This document shows, in pieces, positions 44,640-54,632 of a stretch of 64,000 nt of DNA. Source of the DNA: Deinococcus sp. QL22 (GTDB taxonomy: Bacteria; Deinococcota; Deinococci; Deinococcales; Deinococcaceae). Location of the stretch: assembly GCF_023370075.1 (NCBI RefSeq), contig NZ_CP097151.1:372001-436000 (forward strand), given 5' to 3'. The position numbers and the translations under genes were made by a program. Position 1 is the stretch's first letter. The number at the start of each line of letters is the position of its first letter. Under the pieces are notes generated by a model. The model made no database searches. It saw only the letters and a list, made by a program, of their open reading frames with translations, and was not told the DNA's origin.

Positions 44640-44911
44640 GGAATAACAGTGCTAGGATTAGGATAGAGAGTACAAAACCTGAGCAGCGTTTCTACCTCAG
44701 CACTCAGGTTCTCGGGCAAACCAGGCAATGACCTCTAAACTGGTCTGAAAGCTGGACAGCACAACTCATCCCTTTGCCTCAGCCCAGGCCTCTGCCGGTA
44801 ATGCGTAAGCGGAACAGAGCAGGGGTTGAACTGGGAGGAAGCGCTAAGCGTGTATCCTAAGAGAACAGTGTTCACTATTCCTAGACTCCCAGTCTCTTGA
44901 ACTGTTATTCC
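44640..44911. repeat. 272-bp segment bounded by short inverted repeats
   Basis: GGAATAACAGT at 44640-44650 and its exact reverse complement ACTGTTATTCC at 44901-44911 flank AT-richer DNA without a gene. This could be a small mobile element, but the terminal repeats are only 11 bases and no second copy is seen. Confidence 0.35.
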
Positions 44912-45065
44912 TATATAATTCCTAGAGTCTAACTGCGTCTGTCTCTCCCGTCAAAAGCGGCTTTGGTCGCTGCGCCATAAACAGCATCAGCCCACGACCA
45001 AGACCGGTGGCACTGATGACCACAAAAGGACGGGCAGCCAATGGATACCGAGCAGCAACGCGCCT

Positions 45066-48047
45066 TTACGTGCGGATGGACTGCTCCCCGCGGCGCAGCA
45101 GTCCCATCTCAGCGGCTTTCCCCACTGCTTCGGCCCGCGAATGGCTGTCCAGGCTTGCCAAGATACGGCCCACATGCATTTCTACAGTTCTGGGGCTCAA
45201 CATCAAGACTTGGGCAATGGCCTTGTCGGTGCGGCCCAGCGCCACCAACCGCAGCACTTCCAGTTGCCGCTGCGTCAGTCCGGCGACCAGCTGATCTGCT
45301 GGAGTCCGGGCACCGCGGCGCTCTGGCCGTTGGCCCAATTCCTGAAGGGTGTGGGCGGCGCGGCCCACCAACGCCACCGCATTCAGGTTCCGCGCAGTGC
45401 GGTGTGCGGCCACAACGTGGGCCACTGCTGCACCATGCTGTCCCAGCGCCGCCAGAACCTGCCCAGCCCGCAGGCGGGTCGACGCTTCCTCAAAGGGCGT
45501 CCGGGCATCGTTGAGCAGTTGCGCCGCAATCCCGAACTGGTTGGCCGCAAGGTCTGGCTGGCCTTCTGCCCACGCCACCTCTGCCAGCGCGTGTGCCAAG
45601 GCCGAATATCCGGTGGGGCCGCCGCTCAGATGGGCGGCGCGGCCCAGCGCATCGGCGGCGCGCCGCAGGTCGTCGGTGCCTCCAGTAGACGCAAATAAAG
45701 TTGAGGCCCAGCGCATGGGAAACAGAATGTGATAATGGTCTTCTATTCCCTCCCAAACGTCCAGCAGATCGCGTGCCCAGCCCGCCGCCGCCATTGGACG
45801 CCCCGCCACCTCGTCAGCCAGTGCCAGCCCCCACAGCGCACGCATCTGCACGGGCGAACTGCCCGTTTGCCTGCCCAATGCCAGTGCTTCCAGGAGCAGG
45901 GGCCGGGCACGGCTGGGCTGACCCCGGTGCGCCAGTACCGTACCTAACATGGCCCCGGCGACGGCGCGTGGCCCCAGCGGAGCCGCCACCGAATCCAGCA
46001 CCAGGCGGCATTCGGTTGCCGCTCTGTCCCACGCGCCCGTCTGGTACAGAGGCACGGCGACGCACGCCCGGCAGGCATAGGCCGCCGCAGAGCCGCTCGC
46101 CTCACACAGTTCCAGCGCCTCGGCGTAGGTGTCGCGGGCCGCCGCGTAATCTCCGGCATGTTCTAATGCATCGGCCATGCGGTGAAGCACCTCCGCGGTG
46201 GCATGCACAAAACCGCCGTGCAGCGCGAGGTTCAGAGCGTCACGGGTCACTTGCAGGCCAAGTTCAATCTTCCCGGTGCGGGCCAGAGCATTCCCCTGCT
46301 GACCCAGAATACGGGCCTCCAGGTCAGGGCGATTGGCTGTGCGGGCTTCCTCCAGAGCGCGGGCCAGGCTGGCCAGGGCGGCGGTGCAGCTTCCGCCCGC
46401 CCGCAGAGCCGCGCCCACGGCCAGGCGTTCCTCGGCGGCCTGCCCCAGCCAGCCGCCCGTACAGAAGGCGTCGGCAGCCACGCGGCGGGCCTCCAGGGCC
46501 TGTTCCCATAACCCCTGAAGTTCCAGCGACCCGGCCAGGTGCCGTTGAGACTCGGCCCAGCCGTGCAGGTCGCCCGCGTCTCGGCGTGCCCCAGCCGCCT
46601 CCCGCCACGCCCGGCTGGCTTCGGGCAACAGGCCGCAGGTCTGGGCGCAGTGTCCCAGCTGATCCAGCACTTCCAGGCGGCGGGCTTCTTCCACTCCGGC
46701 AGGCCACAGTTCCAGGGCGCGGCCTGCGGCTTCGGCGGCGTCCCGGTAGGCATGCAGGCGGCACGAGGCCTGTGCCGAGGCCACCAACGCGGCCCGCGCC
46801 CGCTCTGGTTCGTGCCCGGCCAGCCAGTGTTCTGCGGTGTGGCTGGGCGGCGCACCCGCGGCTTCCAGCTGTGCGGCCACCTGCCGGTGCAGGGTGCGGC
46901 GGCGTGCCCACGGAATGCCCGCGCAGATCGCGTCTCGGATCAGGGCGTGCCGAAACGCAGCCTGTTCTCCTTCCCAGACCAGCAGGCCGCGTTCAGTCAG
47001 CGTGTCGAACGTCGAATCGTCGGCCAGCAAGTCCCGCAGCACATTGGCCTCAAACGAGAGACCCAGGACAGCAGCAGTTTCGGCGGCGGCGCGGGCTTCG
47101 GGCGGAAAACGGTCGAGGCCCAGCAAGATGGCGTCGCGCAGGGTCTGGGGCACAAGGGTCTGGGGCACAGCCGCGATGCCCGCAGCCGTTCCTGGGGCAA
47201 GGAGGCCCAGTTGCCCAGTCTGGTCGGGCGCCAACCGCCCGCCCGACCACAGCGCCCCCACCAGTTCGCGCACAAACAGCGGCACGCCTTCGGTGCGCTG
47301 ATACAGCAGTTCGGCCAACGGTGGGGCCAGCGGTGCGCCCAGAACGGCGCTCGCCAAGTCCGCCGTTTCCACCCTTCCCAGCGGCTCCAGGCCCAGTTCT
47401 TCCAAGCGGCCCGTGCGCCGAAGCTCCAACCGGGCGCGCCGAAGTGGGTGAGCGCGGGGCAATTCTTCAGTGCGGAACGTGCCGATCAGCAGCGCGGGGC
47501 TGTCCGTCAGCCACTCGGCCACCAGGGGCAGCAACTGCAGGGTGGCGTGGTCGGCCCACTGCAAATCTTCTAGCACCAGGGCCAGCGGCCCAGCCTGCAT
47601 CAATGCTTCCAGTGCGCTGCGGACGGCCTGCTGCAAGGCCAGTGGGGTCGTCTGAGCCTTAGCTCCCTTGCTGGCCAGAGCTGGGCTGACTGGAGGTGGG
47701 TTGCCAGAAAGGGTCGCGCCGAGTTCGGGCAACAGGAGGGCCAGATGCTCTCGCAGCGGCAGTTGGTCAAGGACACCCGGAACCAGCGCCATTCCGGCAC
47801 GCAACAGAGCCGCGATGGGTGAAAAGGGCGCAGCCGTGCGGGTTTGCCGCGACGAACCCCGCAAGGCCGGAAGGCGTTCGGCCAGCAATACTGTTTCCAG
47901 CAACTGGGTTTTGCCGATCCCCGCCTCACCCGAAATCAGCAGGACACCGCCGCGACCCTCACGGCAACGCCTGACGGCGTGGGCCAGGGCTGCCTGCTCC
48001 GGAACGCGGCCGATCAGAACCAACGTGCTTGCGGGCAATGGGTTCAT
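45066..48047 (-). CDS. Large ATP-binding LuxR-family regulator (LAL/MalT type)
   Basis: 993 residues from the ATG at 48047. An N-terminal AAA/NACHT-like ATPase has a Walker A motif GEAGIGKTQ at residues 40-48 and a Walker B-type LALVLEDLQWADH near 160. A long TPR-like helical region spans about 450-900. The C-terminal LuxR helix-turn-helix reads LTQRQLEVLRLVALGRTDKA and LSPRTVEMHVGRILASL. LAL regulators bind an inducer through the helical region, oligomerise with ATP and activate transcription. The gene is divergent from a methyltransferase gene 187 bases away, its probable target. The organism-level signal is unknown. Confidence 0.93.
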   Translation of the reverse strand: MNPLPASTLVLIGRVPEQAALAHAVRRCREGRGGVLLISGEAGIGKTQLLETVLLAERLPALRGSSRQTRTAAPFSPIAALLRAGMALVPGVLDQLPLREHLALLLPELGATLSGNPPPVSPALASKGAKAQTTPLALQQAVRSALEALMQAGPLALVLEDLQWADHATLQLLPLVAEWLTDSPALLIGTFRTEELPRAHPLRRARLELRRTGRLEELGLEPLGRVETADLASAVLGAPLAPPLAELLYQRTEGVPLFVRELVGALWSGGRLAPDQTGQLGLLAPGTAAGIAAVPQTLVPQTLRDAILLGLDRFPPEARAAAETAAVLGLSFEANVLRDLLADDSTFDTLTERGLLVWEGEQAAFRHALIRDAICAGIPWARRRTLHRQVAAQLEAAGAPPSHTAEHWLAGHEPERARAALVASAQASCRLHAYRDAAEAAGRALELWPAGVEEARRLEVLDQLGHCAQTCGLLPEASRAWREAAGARRDAGDLHGWAESQRHLAGSLELQGLWEQALEARRVAADAFCTGGWLGQAAEERLAVGAALRAGGSCTAALASLARALEEARTANRPDLEARILGQQGNALARTGKIELGLQVTRDALNLALHGGFVHATAEVLHRMADALEHAGDYAAARDTYAEALELCEASGSAAAYACRACVAVPLYQTGAWDRAATECRLVLDSVAAPLGPRAVAGAMLGTVLAHRGQPSRARPLLLEALALGRQTGSSPVQMRALWGLALADEVAGRPMAAAGWARDLLDVWEGIEDHYHILFPMRWASTLFASTGGTDDLRRAADALGRAAHLSGGPTGYSALAHALAEVAWAEGQPDLAANQFGIAAQLLNDARTPFEEASTRLRAGQVLAALGQHGAAVAHVVAAHRTARNLNAVALVGRAAHTLQELGQRPERRGARTPADQLVAGLTQRQLEVLRLVALGRTDKAIAQVLMLSPRTVEMHVGRILASLDSHSRAEAVGKAAEMGLLRRGEQSIRT

Positions 48048-48234
48048 CGCCCCATGAGCGTACTCCCTGCCAGTGCTGTACTGGCCCAAGCTGCACTCAC
48101 TCAAGCTGCGCTGGCCCATTACCGTAGAACCCCGTACCACTGCTGATCGGCGGCCGCTTAGGCTGCGGGCAGGTCGCCCACCTGGAACGGAAGAGGCAGG
48201 AATAAGTGCCAGCGGGCGGCCAAGGAGCGACCCT
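48048..48234. promoter_or_regulatory. Divergent control region with short direct repeats
   Basis: Between the LuxR-type regulator and the methyltransferase gene lie CAAGCTGCACT and CAAGCTGCGCT spaced 15 bases apart, and CTGGCCCA twice around them (about 48079-48118). Repeats in a divergent promoter beside a LAL regulator are candidate binding sites. Confidence 0.45.
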
Positions 48235-49107
48235 ATGACCGCAACCGATTCGGTGCCGGGTTCACAGCAGACTTCACACGCCCAGGCTTCAGAGGCTCCG
48301 ACCCCAGAAATGCAGGCCTTCAAAGCCCGCCTGAAGGCCACCTGGGAAAGTGGAGACTACGGCGTGTTCGCGCAGTACCTCGAACCCGGCGCACTGGTGT
48401 TCCTGCGCGGCCTGAACCTGAAGGCTCCAGAACGCCTGCTGGATGTGGCGTGTGGCGCGGGCCAACTTGTCATTCCGGCGTCGCGGGAAGGGATAGACGC
48501 GGTGGGGGTAGACATCGCCTCGAACCTGATCGCGCAGGCCCGCCACCGTGCCGAAGCCGAGGGCCTGAGCGCCCGGTTCGATGAGGGCGACGCTGAAGAC
48601 TTGCCGTATCCAGACGCGAGTTTCGAGGTGATCAGCAGTTTATTCGGCGCGATGTTCGCCCCCCGTCCGAATCTGGTGGCCGCCGAACTGGTGCGGGTCT
48701 GCACTCACGGCGGGCGAATCGTGCTGGGCAACTGGACACCTGCCAGCTTTATCGGCGGCATGTTCAAGGTCATGGGCCGCCACGTTCCGCCCCCCACGCT
48801 GATGCCGTCGCCCATGCTGTGGGGAGACGAATCGGTGGTGCGCGAGCGCCTCAGCAGTGGGCTGCGGGAACTCAGCGTAGAGCGCACGCCCTATCCCTTC
48901 GCCTACCCATTTGACCCGGCCAGAGTCGTGGAATTCTTCCGCACCTTCTATGGCCCCACCAACCGGGCCTTCGCGGCGCTGGATGACGCCGGGCAAGCGG
49001 CGCTGCGGGCCGACCTCGAAGCCCACTGGACAGAACACAATCAGGCCACCGACGGCACGACCCGCCTGGAATCCGAACTGTTGGTGGTGCGGGGCGTTCG
49101 CGCTTAA
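48235..49107 (+). CDS. Class I SAM-dependent methyltransferase
   Basis: 290 residues from the ATG at 48235, with AGGAG eight bases upstream. The SAM-binding motif I is [19 protein letters not shown] near residues 68-86, the acidic ribose contact follows in [16 protein letters not shown], and motif [20 protein letters not shown] marks the adenine-binding loop and post II region. It is a Methyltransf_11/UbiE-like enzyme acting on a small molecule; the acceptor cannot be told. Divergent from the LAL regulator, which probably controls it. No other biosynthetic genes adjoin it. Confidence 0.9.
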   Translation: MTATDSVPGSQQTSHAQASEAPTPEMQAFKARLKATWESGDYGVFAQYLEPGALVFLRGLNLKAPERLLDVACGAGQLVIPASREGIDAVGVDIASNLIAQARHRAEAEGLSARFDEGDAEDLPYPDASFEVISSLFGAMFAPRPNLVAAELVRVCTHGGRIVLGNWTPASFIGGMFKVMGRHVPPPTLMPSPMLWGDESVVRERLSSGLRELSVERTPYPFAYPFDPARVVEFFRTFYGPTNRAFAALDDAGQAALRADLEAHWTEHNQATDGTTRLESELLVVRGVRA

Positions 49108-49494
49108 GCTGTGCCTCACAGGCCTCCGGTCCAGGGCAACTTGCAAAGCTACGCACTAGAGCAAGGGCAGAAAGGAACGAACTCTGTATGACACTGCACT
49201 CGCCGCGTCCCTGGAGGAGGTCACCAAGAATAGAAATACACCGGCCACAACAGCTGCAGTGGGGCCTGTCCGGTTGACATGGATGGTATAAGGTGCTTGA
49301 CCTCTCCCCTGCGGTGACGGAGAAGACATTGGCGATTCCCGGCTAAATTGAAATTGTGATTGTAGGCCAGAGATGAGTGCCGCCCCAGCGCCGCAATGAG
49401 CTGGGGTAGCGGGCGCGTGAGCTGAGACCGTGAGCTGAGGCGACGAGGTGCTGTCCGTTCTGGTTTCGCTGCCTTCCGTGACACGCTCACCCGG
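49108..49494. other. Intergenic stretch, no gene seen
   Basis: Short frames only. No clear terminator for the methyltransferase gene was identified. Confidence 0.4.
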
Positions 49495-49773
49495 TCAGGC
49501 GCGGCGCTGTCGGCTGGCCCCCGCCAGTCCCGCCAACCCGGCCAGTCCGGCCAGACCTAAAATGCTCCAGGGAAACGGGTTACCGGTCATACCAGGCGGC
49601 ACGGTGGACGCTTCCGGATCAAGGCTGGGGCCTTCCCCTGTGCCAGTCACACCTGTATCTGCGGCAGCAGTGTCTGTAGAAACGGCGGCATCCACCATGA
49701 GGGCAGAGGTCTTGGGTGCCTGTGCAGCAGCGACGGGGAACACAAGCATCCAGACGAGCAAGAGGGTTTTCAT
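49495..49773 (-). CDS. Small exported protein with WGxxGxxG-like C-terminal anchor
   Basis: 92 residues; the ATG at 49773 has AGGAAGG eight bases upstream. A signal peptide (MKTLLLVWMLVFPVAAAQA) is followed by a Thr/Ala/Asp-rich low-complexity middle and a C-terminal FPWSILGLAGLAGLAGLAGA and then SRQRRA. This is the layout of short WGxxGxxG-CTERM-type proteins: hydrophobic Gly-rich segment plus basic tail, probably a membrane anchor. The motif here is WSILGLAG rather than the strict WGxxGxxG. The three LAG repeats come from a short DNA tandem repeat. Function unknown. Confidence 0.7.
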   Translation of the reverse strand: MKTLLLVWMLVFPVAAAQAPKTSALMVDAAVSTDTAAADTGVTGTGEGPSLDPEASTVPPGMTGNPFPWSILGLAGLAGLAGLAGASRQRRA

Positions 49774-50086
49774 GGGGTTACCTTCCTGTGTTGGGGTATT
49801 GAGAGTGGCGTGGCCCCTGAGATGAAGGGCAGGTCAATCTGCGGTGGAGGGAAATGAGCGGCTGCCCTCTCTGGTCGGGGCGGGGTTCATTCTGCCCACT
49901 TGCAAGGTCTACAGCTTTGTTCCCCGGGATTCAGCCCCTCTGACTGGGTATGACCAAGGTGGCCGCCGCACCTCCGCCTGCACTGAGGGAAAACCCTTTT
50001 GCCACACGGCGACTTGCCCAGTGACTGAAGGGACTTGTAGAGCTGCTCAACAGGGCCGACTGTACGGGAATCCTACGGAAGCCGTA
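49774..50086. other. Intergenic stretch, no gene seen
   Basis: No recognisable frame. It carries the promoter of the small exported-protein gene, not assignable from sequence. Confidence 0.35.
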
Positions 50087-50614
50087 TCACTGGCGATTGG
50101 CCGCGGAGATCCTGGCCGCGCGCCCTCCCCACTGAAGCAGGTGGTTCATGTATCTGTGGGAGAGACCTTGAACGAGCAGTTCGGCCACCTGCCTGTGGTC
50201 TGTTCCCACAGGATGCGTGAAAGATTCGGGGACATTGAACTCATTGATCTGCGCGCCTTGCAAGAGCAGGATATTGCTGTAAGTCACGACGAGTGGAAGC
50301 TGCACCTTGAAGCTGGGATTTTTCAATCCATCCAGCGGGAGTTGCATCAGAATCAGCAGGGTGACAGCTCCCGCGACCTCTGAACCCGGTGAGAGGGCGC
50401 AGAGCCGTTGAAAGCGGATATTTTGATATCCCTGCTGTTCCAGCACCCTCTGGATCTGGCTCTGCAGTTCAGCCAGGTATGCTTGGGCGCGTTGTTCTAC
50501 CTCCTCCCGCGCTTGAAGAATCTGGGCGAAATCGAAGGCGCAGGGTGTTGGCTCGGTCAGAGAAGGCGTAGGAACGTTCTTGCTGTCGGCACTGAACAGG
50601 TGTGAGGTCGGCAT
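50087..50614 (-). CDS. Hypothetical protein of unknown function
   Basis: About 175 residues if started at the ATG at 50614 (MPTSHLFSADSKNVPTPS); a start at 50710 is possible. A helical stretch (ILQAREEVEQRAQAYLAELQ) is followed by an alternating hydrophobic region (VAGAVTLLILMQLPLDGLKN, QLPLVVTYSNILLLQG) that could be beta strands, and a C-terminus ending ISAANRQ. There is no signal peptide or known motif. The amino-acid composition looks protein-like, and antisense frames are shorter, but no neighbour or ribosome binding site helps. Confidence 0.45.
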   Translation of the reverse strand: MPTSHLFSADSKNVPTPSLTEPTPCAFDFAQILQAREEVEQRAQAYLAELQSQIQRVLEQQGYQNIRFQRLCALSPGSEVAGAVTLLILMQLPLDGLKNPSFKVQLPLVVTYSNILLLQGAQINEFNVPESFTHPVGTDHRQVAELLVQGLSHRYMNHLLQWGGRAARISAANRQ

Positions 50615-51191
50615 GGTATGCCCAGCATGCCCGAGGTGGGAACGGCGCGTCGTGCTGACGGCTTGAAGGTGGATTGGCAGGTTTTGAAGAGTGTTCCCCA
50701 GTTGTCTCAACGTGCCTTTAAGAAAACCAGGAATGAAGGAACGTGTCCTGGGCGGAAAGCTGGTTCAAGCCCGTAACAATGGGTCTCAGAACGTCTTGAT
50801 CAGGAGCTGAGGAAGTGCCCGAACGAACGGCTTGAGCGGAGCAGTCCGTTCGCCTTGCCCGTCCGAATCAACCGCACTGCCCGTGCTGACGTTGGGGGGG
50901 GCTTCATCCGACTCACACCCCTCTGCAAAGAGATGAAAAATTTGCTTCATAGAAGCGAGGGCCAAACGGCTTGTTCCTTGGCCAGACTTCCAGGCATGCT
51001 CCTTCTCCGCCATCTACGCCATCTACGCCAAGTCCTGAAGCACCTGAATCATTGGTTTGAACGTCAGTCTATTCTTGGACAACCCGCAGTTCTTCAGCCC
51101 TGCTTCGCGGTTGTCCGTGTCTCCGGGTGTGGACGAGTCACGCCCCCCCGTGTGGACAGAAACAACGAACTTCATTCGGCCTGGAGGCGTG
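50615..51191. other. Intergenic stretch of about 580 bases
   Basis: A minus-strand 75-codon frame at 50786-51013 is not supported by start signals or similarity. A short tandem repeat CATCTACGCCATCTACGCC lies at 51013. No promoter for the following gene could be assigned. Confidence 0.4.
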
Positions 51192-53396
51192 ATGAGTGAC
51201 CTCTCGTCTGCCGCCGGGCATCCTTTCCCCCGCCCTCTGGAACTGTGGATTGGGGTGGAATGCACGCTGAACCGGGTGGGCGACACCTTCCTTGACCAGC
51301 TCAGCGTCAATGGTCACGCCGAGCGGCCCCAGGACCTCGATCTGCTTGCGGGGCTGGGTGCCCGGCGCATCCGCTACCCGGTGCTGTGGGAGGCGGTGGC
51401 TCCCGAGGATCCGCAGATCTTGGATTGGCGCTGGACTGACGAACGGCTCTCACGGCTGCGCGAGCTGGACTTGATGCCCATTGCCACGCTGCTGCACCAC
51501 GGCAGTGGCCCCCACTACACCAACCTGCTTGATCCAGAATTTCCGGAGAAGCTGGCGGCCTACGCCCGACAGGTCGCCGAACGTTACCCCTGGCTGCGGG
51601 CCTATACCCCCGTCAACGAGCCGCTGACCACCGCGCGTTTCAGCGCCCTGTACGGCATCTGGTATCCCCACCACACCTCGGATACGAGTTTCGTGCGGGC
51701 GCTGCTGAACGAGTGCCGGGGGACGGTTCTCGCCATGCAGGCGATCCGGGAGGTTCGGCCAGACGCCGAGCTGATCCAGACCGACGACCTGGGCAAGGCG
51801 CACGCCACGCCAGCAATGCAGCCCGAGGCAGACTTCCAGAACGAGCGGCGCTGGCTGGCCTACGACCTGCTGTGCGGACGAGTGGACGAGGGGCACGCCC
51901 TCTGGGACTACCTGCTGTCTTCCGGCGCGGGGGTGGCGGAACTGCGCTGGTTGGCCGAGCATCCCTGCCCGCCCGACGTGATCGGGGTGGACTACTACGT
52001 GACGAGCGAGCGCTTCCTCGACGAGCGGCGCGAGCGGTACGGGGAGCGTCACTGCAATGCCACCCACGCGGACATCGAGGCCGTGCGGGTGTACCACGAG
52101 ACGGCGGGTATCAGCGAGCTTCTGCGCGAGACCTGGGAGCGTTACCACCTGCCCGTCGCGATCACCGAGACGCACCTGGGAAGCACCCGCGAGGAACAGA
52201 TTCGCTGGTTCGAGGAGTTCTGGCAGGCGGCTGAGGGGGCGCGGGCCCAGGGGGCGGACATCCGGGCCGTGACCTCGTGGGCGATTCTGGGAAGCTTCGA
52301 CTGGAACCAGCTGCACACGGGCTTTCACGGCCACTACGAGCCGGGGGCCTTTGACGTGCGCTCGCCCACCCCTCGCCCCACGGCACTCGCGGGCGTGCTG
52401 CGCGCCCGGGCGACAGGGGCAGTTCCGGCTCACCCTACACTGTTGTCCCCCGGCTTCTGGAACCGGCCCGACCGCTTCCACTACCCGCCCGTAGGCACCG
52501 CCTCACGGGGAACCGTGCTGCGGCGCAGAGCCCGGCCCCTGCTGATTCTCGGTGTGGGAGAACTGGGGCAAGCTGTGGTGCGGCTATGCCAGGAGCGCGG
52601 GCTTGACTACCGCCTCCTGTCCTCAGCACTGGATGCCGCCACGTTGGACGGAGCCTTGGGCCTCCTGGAGGCCGAGCAGCCCTGGGCGATCGTCAATACT
52701 GCCGGGTACGGCTGCATCGACGAGGCCGAGCGCCACCGCCAGCAGTTCCGGCAGACGCACCTGGACGGCCTGGCAACGTGGGCCAGGGCGTGTGCGGCCC
52801 GGGGAACCGGATTCCTGACCTACTCGTCGGATCAGGTTTTCGCCGGGGAAGGTCAGACTCCCTTTCAGGAACACGACCTGCCCTCACCCATCAACGCCTA
52901 CGGCCAGGCGCGGCTGGAGGCCGAGCAGCAGGTGCTGGCCGCTCATCCAGGCGCGCTGATCGTCCGCAGCGCCGCCCTTTTCGGCTCCGGCACGACCAAG
53001 GATCCCCTGAGCAGCGCCCTGCACAGGCTCCACGCGGGAAACACCGTCTCTCTTGACCAGGATCACCGCTTTTCCCCCACCTACCTGCCGGATCTGGTGC
53101 ACACCAGCCTCGACCTCCTGATCGACGGCGAACAGGGGGTCTGGCACCTCGTCAACCGGGGGGAAAGCACCTGGGCCGAAATGGTTCGCACGCTTGCAGG
53201 AGTGGTGGGCCTGCCAGAATCCCGTGTCCGATCTGTTCCCGGCCATGAGCTGGGGTGGGTCGCGCTCCGTCCCCGCTACAGCACCCTGGGCAGCCACCGC
53301 GCCCAACTGCTGCCCAGCCTGGAAAACGCCCTTGAACGCTACCTCGCTGATTCGGCAGTTCGGCGGGCCAGCTGGTTAGAACAGAGCGCCTCCTGA
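51192..53396 (+). CDS. Two-domain fusion: GH1-like glycosidase and RmlD-like sugar-nucleotide reductase
   Basis: 734 residues from the ATG at 51192, which has GGAGG upstream. Residues 1-395 form a family-1-like glycosidase barrel: RRIRYPVLWEAVAPEDPQIL, the acid/base Glu in YTPVNEPLTTARF near 140, and the nucleophile-type Glu in AITETHLGSTREEQIRW near 324. Residues 445-730 are an RmlD-type NAD(P) domain: LILGVGELGQAVVRL, NTAGYGCIDEAE, TYSSDQVFAGEG and INAYGQARLEAEQ. In the last, the usual YxxxK has Arg in place of Lys, so reductase activity is uncertain. This fusion is known in other bacteria, where a role in exopolysaccharide or glycan metabolism is assumed. It converges on the sugar regulon. 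Confidence 0.88.
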   Translation: MSDLSSAAGHPFPRPLELWIGVECTLNRVGDTFLDQLSVNGHAERPQDLDLLAGLGARRIRYPVLWEAVAPEDPQILDWRWTDERLSRLRELDLMPIATLLHHGSGPHYTNLLDPEFPEKLAAYARQVAERYPWLRAYTPVNEPLTTARFSALYGIWYPHHTSDTSFVRALLNECRGTVLAMQAIREVRPDAELIQTDDLGKAHATPAMQPEADFQNERRWLAYDLLCGRVDEGHALWDYLLSSGAGVAELRWLAEHPCPPDVIGVDYYVTSERFLDERRERYGERHCNATHADIEAVRVYHETAGISELLRETWERYHLPVAITETHLGSTREEQIRWFEEFWQAAEGARAQGADIRAVTSWAILGSFDWNQLHTGFHGHYEPGAFDVRSPTPRPTALAGVLRARATGAVPAHPTLLSPGFWNRPDRFHYPPVGTASRGTVLRRRARPLLILGVGELGQAVVRLCQERGLDYRLLSSALDAATLDGALGLLEAEQPWAIVNTAGYGCIDEAERHRQQFRQTHLDGLATWARACAARGTGFLTYSSDQVFAGEGQTPFQEHDLPSPINAYGQARLEAEQQVLAAHPGALIVRSAALFGSGTTKDPLSSALHRLHAGNTVSLDQDHRFSPTYLPDLVHTSLDLLIDGEQGVWHLVNRGESTWAEMVRTLAGVVGLPESRVRSVPGHELGWVALRPRYSTLGSHRAQLLPSLENALERYLADSAVRRASWLEQSAS

Positions 53397-53585
53397 CCTC
53401 TGGAATGAATCCAACGTGCCGAACCAGCAAGTGGGATTGACCTGGTATGGCGCGGGTAGAGATCATCCTCACTCTGGGAAGTAGGCTCATGACCACACGC
53501 AAGGTTCAGAGGAGGACGTTCAGCCCGTTCAGGCCGCTCGTCCCGGCCATCAGAACGTCCCTGACTGAGCCTGCTGGGTGGGACG

Positions 53586-54632
53586 TCACGACCCCTGCCC
53601 GTCTCCCGGATCCTCGGTGGACTCACAACGTGCAGGGCGGAGCCGGACAGGTCGACCCTGCTGAGCAGAAGTGTAGGCCGCGAGCACAACCCGCGTGGCT
53701 TCGTAACCGTCCTGCCAGGACACGGGTGGGGGTTGCCGCCTTTGGACAGCATCCAGGAAGGCCGTGAGCATGGCCTGATTCGGGTCGACCCCAAACCCAA
53801 GCCACTGCACCGGGCGGGTGAGGTCAGGGGGATAAACGGTCAGGTGGTCTGCAAAGGCATCAATGACCATCAGGCTGTCCGTGCCGATCACGTCCAACTT
53901 CAAGTGCCCCCATCTGGGGTACGTCGCTGGGCGACTCCAGCTGCAGTCAATGCTCGCCTGAACACCATTTGTCAGGGTCAGCAGCACGATGCCCGCCGTG
54001 TCGAGCGCCGTCCCGTTTTCCCCGGCGCCGTCAGTCCACTGAAGCGCCGCGTACACTTCCGCCACCTCGCAGGCAAAACACCACCGCAGCAGGTCTGTCA
54101 GGTGAACCACATGATCCATGACCGCGCCGCCACCAGACAGCGCAGGATTTGCGAACCATGACCGGTGAACCGACGGGTTCTCACTATGGTTGACGCCGTT
54201 GACTCCCAGGATGCTGCCCAGCTGTCCGCTGTGCACCGCCTGACGCAACTCGCCGCAGGAGGGGTCAAACCGCATGGGAAAAGCAGTCATAAAGGTGACG
54301 CCGTGCTGCGCACAGACGTCGCGCATGGCCTCAGCATCCTCAAGGGTACAAGCGATGGGCTTTTCACACAGGACATGAACGCCTGCCCGGGCACTGAGTT
54401 CCACAACTTCGCGGTGCCTGGAGGTTTCCGAACAGACGATGACAGCGTCCAGGGCCTGAGCGAGCAGCAGCTGCGGCGTGAGGTACTGCTTCAGGGCGTA
54501 CCGCTCCGCGTAGCTCTGCGCGTGAACGCTGTCATCCCAAAAGCCCACCAGTTCCACACCCGGCATGGAGCGGAGAAGAGCCTGGTAGTGTTCGGCGTGC
54601 ACGTGAGCAAAGCTCAGAAGACCTATTCTCAT
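53586..54632 (-). CDS. Gfo/Idh/MocA-family oxidoreductase (second of two)
   Basis: 348 residues. The N-terminal Rossmann domain begins MRIGLLSFAHVHAEHYQALL; note that the usual GxGxxG loop reads SFAHVHAEH, as in relatives of the family that lack the glycine pattern. The catalytic CEKPIACTLEDAEAM motif (Lys of EKP) is present near residue 92, and the substrate domain has GGGAVMDHVVHLTDLLRW with the conserved Asp-His pair. These enzymes use NAD(P) to oxidise sugars or inositols. It overlaps the upstream oxidoreductase gene by four bases (ATGA) and is the last gene of the regulon. Confidence 0.92.
   Translation of the reverse strand: MRIGLLSFAHVHAEHYQALLRSMPGVELVGFWDDSVHAQSYAERYALKQYLTPQLLLAQALDAVIVCSETSRHREVVELSARAGVHVLCEKPIACTLEDAEAMRDVCAQHGVTFMTAFPMRFDPSCGELRQAVHSGQLGSILGVNGVNHSENPSVHRSWFANPALSGGGAVMDHVVHLTDLLRWCFACEVAEVYAALQWTDGAGENGTALDTAGIVLLTLTNGVQASIDCSWSRPATYPRWGHLKLDVIGTDSLMVIDAFADHLTVYPPDLTRPVQWLGFGVDPNQAMLTAFLDAVQRRQPPPVSWQDGYEATRVVLAAYTSAQQGRPVRLRPARCESTEDPGDGQGS

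Noticed and set aside
50786..51013. 75-codon frame encoding a small protein
   Set aside because: No start signal, family resemblance or neighbour context.
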